NCBI GenBank assembly: GCA_002393865.1
Contig: DGUD01000217.1
Location: forward strand, 1-26,712
Source of the DNA: Treponema sp. UBA4319
Lineage (GTDB): Bacteria > Spirochaetota > Spirochaetia > Treponematales > Treponemataceae
Direction of reading: 5' to 3'
Length of the DNA stretch: 26,712 nucleotides
Shown here one piece after another: positions 7,008-14,961 of this stretch. The position numbers and the translations under genes were made by a program. Every line of letters begins with the position of its first letter. Position 1 is the first letter of the stretch. The notes under the pieces were generated by a model. It saw nothing but the letters and a program-made list of their open reading frames with translations. It was not told the DNA's origin and did not search any database.

Positions 7008-8486
7008 ATGGCCTTCTCATCCCTCGTATTCCTGCTCATTTTTTTCCCGCTCGTCATAGGCGCATACCACATTGTTCCTCAGCGGCTCAAAAATGTCTTC
7101 CTGCTTCTGGCGTCCCTCTTCTTCTATGCGTGGGGCGGATTCCATGCGCTGCCGCTTTTTGTCGCAAGCATGGTGGCAAATTACTGCTTTGCCCTGCTAA
7201 TCGGGAAATACCTGCAGCGGGAACGGCTCTGCAGGCTAATCGTTGTCTTTGCGATAGCAGCAAATGTCGCCCTCCTCGTCGCGTTTAAATATCTTGGTTT
7301 TATCTTAAAATGTGTAAATGCAGCTACAGGACTTAGTCTGCCAGCTCCCGGCTGGGCGCTTCCGCTCGGCATATCCTTTTTTACCTTTTCGGCGCTTTCC
7401 TATATCCTTGACGTGTATTTCGGGGCAGCAAAAGCGGAGAAGAATTTTTTTCATGTGGCCTTGTACCTTGCATTTTTCCCGAAGCTGGTCTCCGGCCCCA
7501 TCATGCAATGGTCTGCGTTCCGTTCCCAGCTGGATTCCCGGAGCTGCACCGTGGAGCAGTTCTCCGCCGGGCTGAAGCGCTTCATCGTCGGGCTGGCCAA
7601 GAAACTTGTCGTCGCTGACTCGCTCGCAAGCTTTGCCGACTTTATTTTTGACAGGAACGATTTTGCCTCCGTCTCGGCCCTGCTCGCATGGTTCGGGGTG
7701 ATTGTCTATATTGTCCAGCTGTACTACGACTTCTCCGGCTATTCGGATATGGCGGTGGGCCTCGGCAAGATGCTCGGCTTTACGGTGGACGAGAATTTCA
7801 ACTACCCCTTTGCCTCCAAGCGCATCGCCGAATACTGGGGCCGCTGGCACATCACGCTCGGCACGTGGGTAAAGCACTACATTTACACGCCGGTGTTCAG
7901 GGCGCTCAACGTCAGGAGCAAGCGTACGGGCAAAAAGCGGGATGCAAAATACTGCGACTACGCGGCACTGCTGGTCTCCTGGTGCATCATCGGGCCATGG
8001 CATGGGGCAGGATTCCATTACCTCGCCTACGGGCTCTTCTACTGCGCGTTCATCATCATCGAGCGCGTCTGGGACAACTACAAGAAGAAGCGGGCAAAGG
8101 CCGGAAAGCCGCTACGCTGGAATCCGGCCATCGCGGCCTGCTGCTCGCACCTCTATTTCTTCGTCGTCCTGTGCATCGGGCAAATGCTTTTCCGTGCTAA
8201 TTCCCTTACGCTCGCATACAAGCAGCTGCGTGCGATGTTCGGGCTGGGGGCAAGCGGTTTTGCGAATGCTACCGATGCATTCTATGTGAGCACCTACCTG
8301 CCGCTTATCCTGATGGGAATCATCGGCGGCCTGCCGCTCATTCCCTTCCTCCGGAAAAAGCTCGCCTCGTGGGACGGAACGCTCCGTGCAGTACTGAGCG
8401 CGCTCCTGCACATAGCCCTGCTCCTGCTCTCCGTCGCCTTTGCCGTCGGCAACACGTACAAAGCGTTCATCTACTTCAATTTCTAG
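7008..8486 (+). CDS. MBOAT-family membrane O-acyltransferase (AlgI/DltB-like)
   Basis: A 492-residue polytopic membrane protein with about ten hydrophobic segments. YWGRWHITLGTWVKHYIYTP (around residues 277-296) is the MBOAT signature, with His281. GPWHGAGFHYL holds the invariant catalytic His332. AlgI and DltB are inner-membrane proteins that pass an acyl group from a cytoplasmic donor across the membrane for attachment to an exported polymer. Here the adjacent ACP gene suggests an acyl-ACP donor, as DltC is for DltB. The RSKRTGKKRD loop after the first motif is positively charged and probably cytoplasmic, suitable for docking an acidic ACP (inference). The gene starts 16 bases after the ACP gene and ends 8 bases before its DHHW partner. 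Confidence 0.93.
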   Translation: MAFSSLVFLLIFFPLVIGAYHIVPQRLKNVFLLLASLFFYAWGGFHALPLFVASMVANYCFALLIGKYLQRERLCRLIVVFAIAANVALLVAFKYLGFILKCVNAATGLSLPAPGWALPLGISFFTFSALSYILDVYFGAAKAEKNFFHVALYLAFFPKLVSGPIMQWSAFRSQLDSRSCTVEQFSAGLKRFIVGLAKKLVVADSLASFADFIFDRNDFASVSALLAWFGVIVYIVQLYYDFSGYSDMAVGLGKMLGFTVDENFNYPFASKRIAEYWGRWHITLGTWVKHYIYTPVFRALNVRSKRTGKKRDAKYCDYAALLVSWCIIGPWHGAGFHYLAYGLFYCAFIIIERVWDNYKKKRAKAGKPLRWNPAIAACCSHLYFFVVLCIGQMLFRANSLTLAYKQLRAMFGLGASGFANATDAFYVSTYLPLILMGIIGGLPLIPFLRKKLASWDGTLRAVLSALLHIALLLLSVAFAVGNTYKAFIYFNF

Positions 8487-8494
8487 GGGCTGCC

Positions 8495-9664
8495 ATGAAA
8501 AAGACCATACAGATAGCTTTTGTCATTTTAAGCTTAGTTATATTATTTATATTGTTTGCCGCAGCGGACAGAAAGCCGGGCAGAATCTCCAGCCGGGAGA
8601 AACGGGCGCTCGCCCCCTATCCTACTACGGAACGTTTCCTGAGCTCCGGGTACCGGACGGCTTTCTCGGCATGGCTTGAGGACAACCTCTGGCTCAGGGA
8701 CGGCTTTATCGACGCCAAGAATTTCGTCACAAGACATGTGCTCCGCCTCAAGCCGCTCTCGGACGACGTAGCGTATGGCAAAGACGGATGGCTTTTCTAC
8801 AAGCTGCAGAGCAACATACAGATTGCAAGCGGCGAATACCGCCTGAGTGAAAACCAGCTCAAAGAAATCGCAGAAACCCAGCAGCGCATCAGCGATTTCT
8901 ATAAAGAACGCGGCAAAACCTACATGCTCATCATCCATCCGAGCAAAGTGAGCGTGTATCCCGAATATCTCTACGGAAACTATACGGTGCGGGAGACCCC
9001 GGCAGACCAGATATATGCCAGCCTGCGCTCGCAGAGCGACGTCTTTACCGTTGACCTGAAATCAGCCCTACTTGCGCACAAGGATGAAGGTCTGCTCTAC
9101 TACAAGAACGATACGCATTGGACGCCGCTGGGCGCCTATTATGTCTACCGGACAATCCTTGAGGCTCTGAACGGGCGGGGGCTCACGGACTTCTCAGCTG
9201 TTCCCGTCGAGACCTTCCCCAATACAATCCGCAATACGGACAGAGGCGATTTGGACGACATGCTTGGAAATCGTGGTAAAAATCGTAATAATTATACATT
9301 TACTGATATTAAATTTGCAGTTCATTCAAATGTAAATCAGTCCGCATACTATGAGCACCTTGCCCCGCTGCTGGCAGAACGCTTCTCGCATGTGCCGCAG
9401 ACCTTTGTGCGCGAAAATCCGCAGGGAAAGGGAAACATGGTGATATACGCGGACTCGCAGTTCGCGCAGGACAAGCAGATTGTCACGCTGCTCGCGGAGC
9501 ATTTCCACGCTTGCGTCTACATCTGGAGCCCTGACGAGCAGGATCCTTCGCTTGCGGATGCGGCGGACGCGGATATCGTCATGTACGCGCTCTCAGAACG
9601 ATTCGCCGGAAGGGAATTCCTGGTACAGGTACCATTCGATATTCCTGCCGGCAGCGGAGACTGA
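8495..9664 (+). CDS. DHHW/AlgX-like SGNH protein, surface O-acylation partner
   Basis: A 389-residue protein with one N-terminal membrane anchor (about residues 5-24) and an extracytoplasmic SGNH-like domain. DTHWTPLGAYY (Asp206, His208) is the AlgJ/AlgX/DHHW motif that supplies the catalytic Asp and His. ADSQFAQD places the nucleophile candidate at Ser321, where the family normally has GDS. In alginate and related systems these proteins complete transfer of the acyl group to the polysaccharide in the periplasm, next to the MBOAT protein. The start at 8495 was chosen because AGGGG precedes it by a few bases and the protein then begins with a proper membrane anchor; a longer in-frame extension to 8369 would overlap the MBOAT gene. 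A conspicuous AT-rich stretch (about 9267-9340) encodes an Asn-rich loop. Confidence 0.88.
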   Translation: MKKTIQIAFVILSLVILFILFAAADRKPGRISSREKRALAPYPTTERFLSSGYRTAFSAWLEDNLWLRDGFIDAKNFVTRHVLRLKPLSDDVAYGKDGWLFYKLQSNIQIASGEYRLSENQLKEIAETQQRISDFYKERGKTYMLIIHPSKVSVYPEYLYGNYTVRETPADQIYASLRSQSDVFTVDLKSALLAHKDEGLLYYKNDTHWTPLGAYYVYRTILEALNGRGLTDFSAVPVETFPNTIRNTDRGDLDDMLGNRGKNRNNYTFTDIKFAVHSNVNQSAYYEHLAPLLAERFSHVPQTFVRENPQGKGNMVIYADSQFAQDKQIVTLLAEHFHACVYIWSPDEQDPSLADAADADIVMYALSERFAGREFLVQVPFDIPAGSGD

Positions 9665-9706
9665 CGGAACGCAGCGCAATCCCGGCAGCCGACCTCTTAG
9701 TCGCCA

Positions 9707-11101
9707 TCAGCGCAAAGCTTTTGACCCGCGCAGGAATTCTTTTGCCTCTGCCACCAGATAGAACGAGCCGGTGACCAGTAGCGGCGCGGCAGCTTTGTCC
9801 GCCGCAGCGAGCGCCGCTGCAATCGCAGCCCGGCAGTCCTCCTCCGCAGAGAAAGCTACTCCGGCAGCGGCAAAGGCACGCTGCATCCGTGGCATGTCGG
9901 CAGCCTTGATGCTTCCCGGCCGTGTCAGCGTCACGTTCGTAAAGCTGCCGCGTAAACAGAGGGCTATATCCTCCACATCTTTGTCTGCGGCGCAGGCAAA
10001 CAGCAGGTGAGCGCTCTGGTTCCCGTACAGGCTCCGGAACGTCTCCATCGTCATCTGCACGCTGTTTTTGGTATGCGCCCCGTCAAAGATAAGCTCCGGG
10101 ATATGCGGGAAGGCACCGCTGTGGCGCACAATCTCAAATCTTCCGGGAAGATATGCTTCGGCAAGTCCGCTCGCAATGCATTCCTCCGGGATATCCGGAA
10201 GCGCTGTGCGGACAGCGAGCGCCGCAACTGCGGCGTTCTCCCCCTGAAAGCTGCCTAACAAACGTATGTTAGTCTGAATGGCGTGGCGAAAGAGCGGTGA
10301 TTCCAGCGTCACTGCCATGGTCACAGGCCGCTCTGTCTGTAGCTGACGACCGTCCGGTAGTCCCGCTTCTGCCAGCCGAGCGATTGTTAGTCTGACGTCG
10401 CAATCGCTGAAATGCAGAGCTGCCGCGTGTTTTTCCGCGGTTTTCCGGAATACGTCGCGGACAGACTGCGGCTGCGGCGCACTGATAACAGGAATTCCAT
10501 CCTTGATGATGCCGGCCTTCTCTGCGGCAATCGCTTCCACCGTGGAGCCGAGATACTCGGTATGCTCAAGCTCTATCGGAGTAATACAGCTGCATAAGGG
10601 CCTCACGACGTTCGTGGCGTCAAGGCGCCCGCCGAGCCCCACCTCGTAGACCGCATAATCAACGCCAGCGATGCGGAAGCAGAGCATGGCAAAGACCGTG
10701 ACAATCTCAAACCACGTGAGCGGCCTTCCTCCCGGAAAATCCTCCGGAGGAACTGCGGCGACGGCAGCCTTCAGCTCTGCAGCGGCGCGCTCATAGACAT
10801 CCTCTGGGAAAAAACCTCCCGGAGTCCTCACCCTCTCACGGAAATCGAGAATATGCGGCGACTGGTACAGCCCCACGGAATACCCGGCCTCCGCCAAGAC
10901 GGATGCAATCATGGATGAGACAGAGCCCTTTCCTTTTGAGCCTGCGATATGGAAGCATGGGCAGCAGCGTTCCGGGTGTCCCAGCCGCTCGCAGAGAAAG
11001 CTCATGGTGTCAAGCCAGAAGATGTTCTTCTGCGGCAGCTTCTCGAAATTAAGGTAGTGGTCTGCCCATGCAAGAAAGCTGCCGATAGCGGCAGAGCTCA
11101 T
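9707..11101 (-). CDS. folC: Bifunctional folylpolyglutamate/dihydrofolate synthase
   Basis: A 464-residue Mur-ligase-fold enzyme. The ATP-binding loop reads AGSKGKGS (residues 53-60), a variant of the family's GTNGKGS. QSPHILDFRERVR, YEVGLGGRLDATN and ELEHTEYLGSTVEAIAAEKAGI are diagnostic FolC blocks. FolC adds glutamate to dihydropteroate or tetrahydrofolate in the cytoplasm. Its ATG overlaps the stop of the upstream alpha-galactosidase gene by 4 bases, so the two are probably translated from one mRNA. No other folate gene is nearby. It converges with the DHHW gene with a 42-base gap that holds no obvious terminator. Confidence 0.95.
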   Translation of the reverse strand: MSSAAIGSFLAWADHYLNFEKLPQKNIFWLDTMSFLCERLGHPERCCPCFHIAGSKGKGSVSSMIASVLAEAGYSVGLYQSPHILDFRERVRTPGGFFPEDVYERAAAELKAAVAAVPPEDFPGGRPLTWFEIVTVFAMLCFRIAGVDYAVYEVGLGGRLDATNVVRPLCSCITPIELEHTEYLGSTVEAIAAEKAGIIKDGIPVISAPQPQSVRDVFRKTAEKHAAALHFSDCDVRLTIARLAEAGLPDGRQLQTERPVTMAVTLESPLFRHAIQTNIRLLGSFQGENAAVAALAVRTALPDIPEECIASGLAEAYLPGRFEIVRHSGAFPHIPELIFDGAHTKNSVQMTMETFRSLYGNQSAHLLFACAADKDVEDIALCLRGSFTNVTLTRPGSIKAADMPRMQRAFAAAGVAFSAEEDCRAAIAAALAAADKAAAPLLVTGSFYLVAEAKEFLRGSKALR

Positions 11102-13386
11102 ACTTTCTCCAGCAGGAACTGGACGCTCCCGCCATACGAAGTCTGGTTCACCAGATGCAGGCCAGCATACATGAGCTCAGCTCCGTACAGCTCCGTGCCG
11201 TCAGGAAGAACGCAGAACGCCTGATCCGGCAGCGACGGGAAGAACTGCCTGAGCAGCAGCTTGACAGAAAGCCCGCAGAGGCTCCGTATGCGGTAGCGCG
11301 CATCGGGCTCCAGTCCTGCCAGCCGCAGAATCTCGCAGGAAGCATTTGCCTCGGCAAAAGCCCATGCGGCAGTAACGAGCGCACGGCTGCCATCCTTTTC
11401 CACGGATTCCCACGCATAGAGGGAAGATTCTGCCCCGATTGCATTGTCGCGCGGGGATCTGAGCCGGTACAAATCACCGAACTGCACGGTATGCCGCACA
11501 GCCTTGTACCATGCGACCTGCTCCGCTATCTCCGCGCGCTCGAATTCGGACAGCGCATTCAGATCCAGCTCATAGCCGAAGGTTCCGGCCATCGCAGTAT
11601 GCCCGCGCTGGGAAAGGCTCGTGACGCGCCCGACCTGATGGTTCGGCACGGCAGAGACATGGCAGGACATCGCAGACGCAGGGTACACGAGGGATGTTCC
11701 CTCCTGAATCGCAAGGCGGGAAAGCGCATCGGTATTGTCGCTCGTCCAGGTCTGGGGCATATAGTACAGCATGCCGGGGTCAAAGCGGCCGCCGCCGCCC
11801 GCGCAGGATTCAAAGAGGACATGCGGGAATTTCGAGGTCAGGCGCTCCAGCAGGTCGTAGAGCCCCAGATAGAAGCGGTGAGAGACCTCCATCTGTTGCC
11901 TGGCAGGCAGCGCCGCAGAAGCGACGTCGGAAGGGCTGCGGTTGAAGTCCCACTTGATATAATCTATCCGGCAGGATTCCAGCACGGCAGAAATCTTCTG
12001 CTCCAGATAATCCCGGACGTCGGCGCGGCTCAGATCAAGCACCAGCTGGTGGCGGCTGAGCGTGCGGCTCCGTTCCCCGCAGTGCAGGCACCAGTCGGGA
12101 TGCGCGCGGTACAAATCACTGTCCGGCGAGACCATCTCCGGCTCGAACCACAGGCCAAAGAGCATTCCGCGCGCATGTATGCCATCGGACACCTCCTTCA
12201 GTCCCTTCGGGAGCTTTGAGGTATTCACGACCCAATCACCAAGGGAGCTGCGGTCGTTGTTTCTCTTGCCGAACCATCCGTCGTCAAGGACAAAGAGCTC
12301 TATGCCTTCCTTTGCCGCGGTATCGGCAAGCGCGAAAAGTTTTTGCGTGTCAAAAGCAAAATATGTCGCCTCCCAGTTGTTGATGACAACAGGGCGAACT
12401 TTGTCCTTCCATTCCCCGCGGCACAGCCTGCTGCGGTACAGGTCATGGTAGGTACGGCTCATCTTTCCAAAGCCTTCCGCGCTGAACACCATGACAAGCT
12501 CCGGGCTGCACAGCGATGCCCCCGGCTCCAGCTGCCAGGCAAAATTGAAGGGATTGATGCCCATCTGCAGGCGGGTCATACCGAACTGATCGACTTCTGC
12601 CCGTGCGGTAAAATTACCGCTGTACACAAGGGAGAAGCCGAAGACCTCTCCATGAGACTCATCCGCCCCAAATTCGGCGAGCGCCACAAAGGGATTCTGC
12701 TGGTGGCTGCTCATGCAGCGGCGGCTCTCCACCGACTGCATGCCCGGCACGAGCTTCCGGGAGACGATATGGCGCTCACGGGCATGCGCTCCTGACAGCT
12801 GCAGCATCGAGAAGCGCGCATGCGGAAAATCAACGCTGGCGCTCATAAGGGAGCGCACGTCATACGTGGCGCTGCTTCCCGCGTTTTTCACTACGGCATG
12901 GCGGCAGATTGCGTCAAAATGGCGCCAGACTGTATAGACAAGGGTCAGCTCAAGGTCGCTGCAGGGATCTTTCATGCTGATTTCCAGCGTATCGGCATCG
13001 TCATCGGCAAGCGTATATGTCGCCGGCAAGCCCGGCAGGGGCTGCTTTCCGGCATAGATACGGTGGGAGGCATACAGCAGCTCCGTCTCTACGGTACCAT
13101 CCTTGCCGACGAGCTCCAGCGCCGGGGAACGGGTATCGCCCCGCCCTGCCACAGGGAATTCCTGCGGCTGCACATCAGGGGAAAAATCGCTCTTGTCATG
13201 GAGCTCCTCCGGCACCGCAGCATAGGCGCGGTCAATCATCGGCAGGACACAGGCGCCAGACCATGCCCCGATAGAACGGAACCAGCCACCATGGAGCACA
13301 CGCCCCTCATACAGCCGGATAACATACGTGGATGACGGAGTATCCAGCAAAAACACATTTCTTTCCTGATTAAAAGTGATGCTCAT
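11098..13386 (-). CDS. GH36 alpha-galactosidase
   Basis: A 762-residue glycoside hydrolase of family 36. YIKWDFN contains the nucleophile Asp480, and SDNTDA the acid/base candidate Asp550. FESCAGGGGRFD is the conserved Cys/Gly-rich substrate loop. The spacing agrees with tetrameric bacterial GH36 enzymes. These hydrolyse alpha-1,6-galactosides such as melibiose and raffinose. No signal peptide is visible, so a cytoplasmic enzyme fed by a transporter is likely. The start at ATG 13386 fits the usual family N-terminus (MSITFNQERN). Longer in-frame starts at 13398 and 13422 fall within or upstream of the -10 box of a promoter at 13394-13422. The stop overlaps folC by 4 bases. No sugar transporter or regulator for galactosides is in the window. 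Confidence 0.94.
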   Translation of the reverse strand: MSITFNQERNVFLLDTPSSTYVIRLYEGRVLHGGWFRSIGAWSGACVLPMIDRAYAAVPEELHDKSDFSPDVQPQEFPVAGRGDTRSPALELVGKDGTVETELLYASHRIYAGKQPLPGLPATYTLADDDADTLEISMKDPCSDLELTLVYTVWRHFDAICRHAVVKNAGSSATYDVRSLMSASVDFPHARFSMLQLSGAHARERHIVSRKLVPGMQSVESRRCMSSHQQNPFVALAEFGADESHGEVFGFSLVYSGNFTARAEVDQFGMTRLQMGINPFNFAWQLEPGASLCSPELVMVFSAEGFGKMSRTYHDLYRSRLCRGEWKDKVRPVVINNWEATYFAFDTQKLFALADTAAKEGIELFVLDDGWFGKRNNDRSSLGDWVVNTSKLPKGLKEVSDGIHARGMLFGLWFEPEMVSPDSDLYRAHPDWCLHCGERSRTLSRHQLVLDLSRADVRDYLEQKISAVLESCRIDYIKWDFNRSPSDVASAALPARQQMEVSHRFYLGLYDLLERLTSKFPHVLFESCAGGGGRFDPGMLYYMPQTWTSDNTDALSRLAIQEGTSLVYPASAMSCHVSAVPNHQVGRVTSLSQRGHTAMAGTFGYELDLNALSEFERAEIAEQVAWYKAVRHTVQFGDLYRLRSPRDNAIGAESSLYAWESVEKDGSRALVTAAWAFAEANASCEILRLAGLEPDARYRIRSLCGLSVKLLLRQFFPSLPDQAFCVLPDGTELYGAELMYAGLHLVNQTSYGGSVQFLLEKV

Positions 13387-13393
13387 GCCTTGT

Positions 13394-13422
13394 ATCATAG
13401 CTGTTTTAGACGCTGCTTGCAA
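13394..13422 (-). promoter_or_regulatory. Promoter of the alpha-galactosidase-folC operon
   Basis: On the minus strand TTGCAA (13422-13417), 17 bases, then TATGAT (13399-13394). Only 7 bases separate the -10 box from the ATG at 13386, so transcription should begin at or next to the start codon, giving a leaderless mRNA. Confidence 0.6.
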
Positions 13423-13476
13423 GGGCTCAAGTCTTCAGCGTGAAAAAACGCGCTCCCAAGGAATGGCGCCGAGCAG

Positions 13477-14289
13477 CTAAAAGCGGCGGAGCGGGCATTC
13501 CGACAGGCGTATTTTTCCGCAGAGCTCCTGCATACCCGTCGCGACGAAATAATCGGAGAGCACCTCGGCTGTGACCCGCGCCTGAGGACCTATGCGGATT
13601 TCCTCAAAGAGCTCCGCATAGTCCCTGCCAAGCTGGCTGCATACCGCCCGCAGGTTCAGCACATAATACTTCTTGATGTTCGTCTCCTCCACAAAGAAAC
13701 GCGGGGCTCCAAGATGCAGCTCCCGCTCGGAGGGCAAGGATACAAGGCGGTATTCCTTCTCGCTGATAAAGGACGGATGCTTGAAAAGCGGGGAACTGGA
13801 CACAAGACGGTTGAAGGTCTCCGTGATTCTCTCCTGGGACGAGGGGCTACGGACGAGCTCCGCCAGCTCCTGCACAATACCGAGGTCATCGCAGCTCCGG
13901 GAATAGTTCACCTTGCACAACGGGGCATGTCCTGTCTCGCCAATGCGGGAAAGCAGCTCTTTGTTGAACGCTATGCATACGCCCATTCCGTTCTTTGCGT
14001 AGCGCGACCACTGCGCGGCATCGTCGGCGTATTCGCTGAAAGAGGCAGCAAAGCTGGAGAGCTTGTCAAAATCTTTCATATTCTCGCCGAACAGGGCTTC
14101 CAGCCGGGCAAATTCCTCCGGCTCCAGAAGTTTCTTTACGGCACGCTGCAGCTCCAATATGAAATACTGCATCTCCTGGCTGTCATTCATGCGGCGGAGG
14201 TTCCACAACCATATCTCGCCGTTCGTGATGATGCCACGCATCGCGTTGAAGTCTGTGTAATGATATAGTCTGGTGATGTCTTGAGGCAT
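13477..14289 (-). CDS. DUF2971 family protein
   Basis: A 270-residue protein beginning LYHYTDFNAMRGIITNGEIWLWNLRRMNDSQEM, which matches the start of DUF2971 proteins (pattern LYHYT...L..I...G.LW......NDP.E). Later blocks (FAASFSEYADDAAQWSRYAKNGMGVCIAF) also fit that family. The biochemical role is not known, and I assign none. No signal peptide or membrane span is seen. The ATG is preceded by GAGGAGGG, a strong ribosome site. It lies 116 bases downstream of the YegP-like gene on the same strand and may share its promoter. The following alpha-galactosidase gene has its own promoter. Confidence 0.8.
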   Translation of the reverse strand: MPQDITRLYHYTDFNAMRGIITNGEIWLWNLRRMNDSQEMQYFILELQRAVKKLLEPEEFARLEALFGENMKDFDKLSSFAASFSEYADDAAQWSRYAKNGMGVCIAFNKELLSRIGETGHAPLCKVNYSRSCDDLGIVQELAELVRSPSSQERITETFNRLVSSSPLFKHPSFISEKEYRLVSLPSERELHLGAPRFFVEETNIKKYYVLNLRAVCSQLGRDYAELFEEIRIGPQARVTAEVLSDYFVATGMQELCGKIRLSECPLRRF

Positions 14290-14368
14290 GCGCCCTCCTC
14301 CTCTCGCACGGAAATTCAGACAGCAAGAAGCCGCAGGCTTTCTGCTGCATGCCCGCGCGGCAGGACTG

Positions 14369-14390
14369 CCAGGAGCTGCTGAGCTCCCGG
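14369..14390 (-). terminator. GC-rich hairpin after the YegP-like gene
   Basis: The arms 14369-14377 and 14382-14390 pair over 9 bp (one G-U) around a 4-base loop, 16 bases past the YegP-like stop. There is no T-tract, so it may be a weak or Rho-assisted terminator or a processing site. A second imperfect hairpin lies at 14321-14347, in front of the DUF2971 gene. Confidence 0.3.
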
Positions 14391-14405
14391 ACAGCGCACG
14401 TTATG

Positions 14406-14786
14406 TTATTCCTCGCGGGATTTATCTACAATCTCTGAGCCTGCATTTTTCTTTATGGATTTAATGCCGTTCTTGCAGGCGGCAATCGTGGTATAACCTT
14501 CTCCCCACACGATATTCTTTCCGTTACGGCTGATAAGGCGGAAACGGTATTCCTGCCGATTATCCTGATACAGCTCGAACTTGGGCTTCTTCAGCTCCTC
14601 ATAGCCTTCTACCGTCTGATCCTCTACATCGCATTCCGCGATATTCTGCACGCATGCGATTCCTTTCTTGCAGGCAGTCTTTGTGGTGTACACCTGAGAA
14701 GTCGCAATGATTTCTCCGTTCGCGGCAACAAGATTGAATTTGAAGCCGCCGTTCTTGGCTTTCTCGATTACGTATTTACTCGCCAT
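14406..14786 (-). CDS. YegP-like protein with two DUF1508 repeats
   Basis: A 126-residue protein made of two copies of the ~50-residue DUF1508 unit. The first runs from KYVIEKAKNGGFKFNLVAANGEIIATSQVYTTKTACKKGI and the second from KFELYQDNRQEYRFRLISRNGKNIVWGEGYTTIAACKNGI. In each, a beta hairpin (F.F.L...NG..I..S..Y.) is followed by a helix beginning at the threonine pair. Family members are small cytoplasmic proteins, often highly expressed, with no established biochemical role. The ATG at 14786 is preceded by AGAGG 7 bases away. The longer frame to 14870 starts inside the promoter and is not used. Regulation is likely through the near-consensus promoter at 14859-14887. Confidence 0.88.
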   Translation of the reverse strand: MASKYVIEKAKNGGFKFNLVAANGEIIATSQVYTTKTACKKGIACVQNIAECDVEDQTVEGYEELKKPKFELYQDNRQEYRFRLISRNGKNIVWGEGYTTIAACKNGIKSIKKNAGSEIVDKSREE

Positions 14787-14858
14787 CACATACCTCTTTG
14801 TATAATTTTTGCGGGCAAATTCCAAAAGCCAAGCGCAGATGAAACTTAACCCTCTTAT

Positions 14859-14887
14859 ATTATAAAGCAATATACGAATTATTGCAA
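14859..14887 (-). promoter_or_regulatory. Promoter of the YegP-like gene
   Basis: On the minus strand TTGCAA (14887-14882), a 17-base spacer and a perfect TATAAT (14864-14859). Transcription would begin near 14852, giving a leader of about 65 bases. Confidence 0.75.
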
Positions 14888-14909
14888 TTTTTTATTCAAG
14901 GAAAGCCCG

Positions 14910-14933
14910 AAAAAACAAAGCATATTTCTTTGC
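14910..14933 (-). terminator. Possible terminator of the rnz-ABC-DUF4340 operon
   Basis: On the minus strand a short stem (14932-14928 with 14920-14916, loop of 7) is followed at once by six T (14915-14910). The stem is only 5-6 bp, so it is a weak intrinsic terminator. It lies about 30 bases past the DUF4340 stop. Confidence 0.45.
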
Positions 14934-14961
14934 CGACACAGCTTATAGCCCTAAGGAATTT

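Noticed and set aside
11155..12219. A 354-codon frame on the plus strand opposite the alpha-galactosidase
   Set aside because: It has no recognisable domain and lies wholly inside a gene with clear GH36 catalytic motifs.
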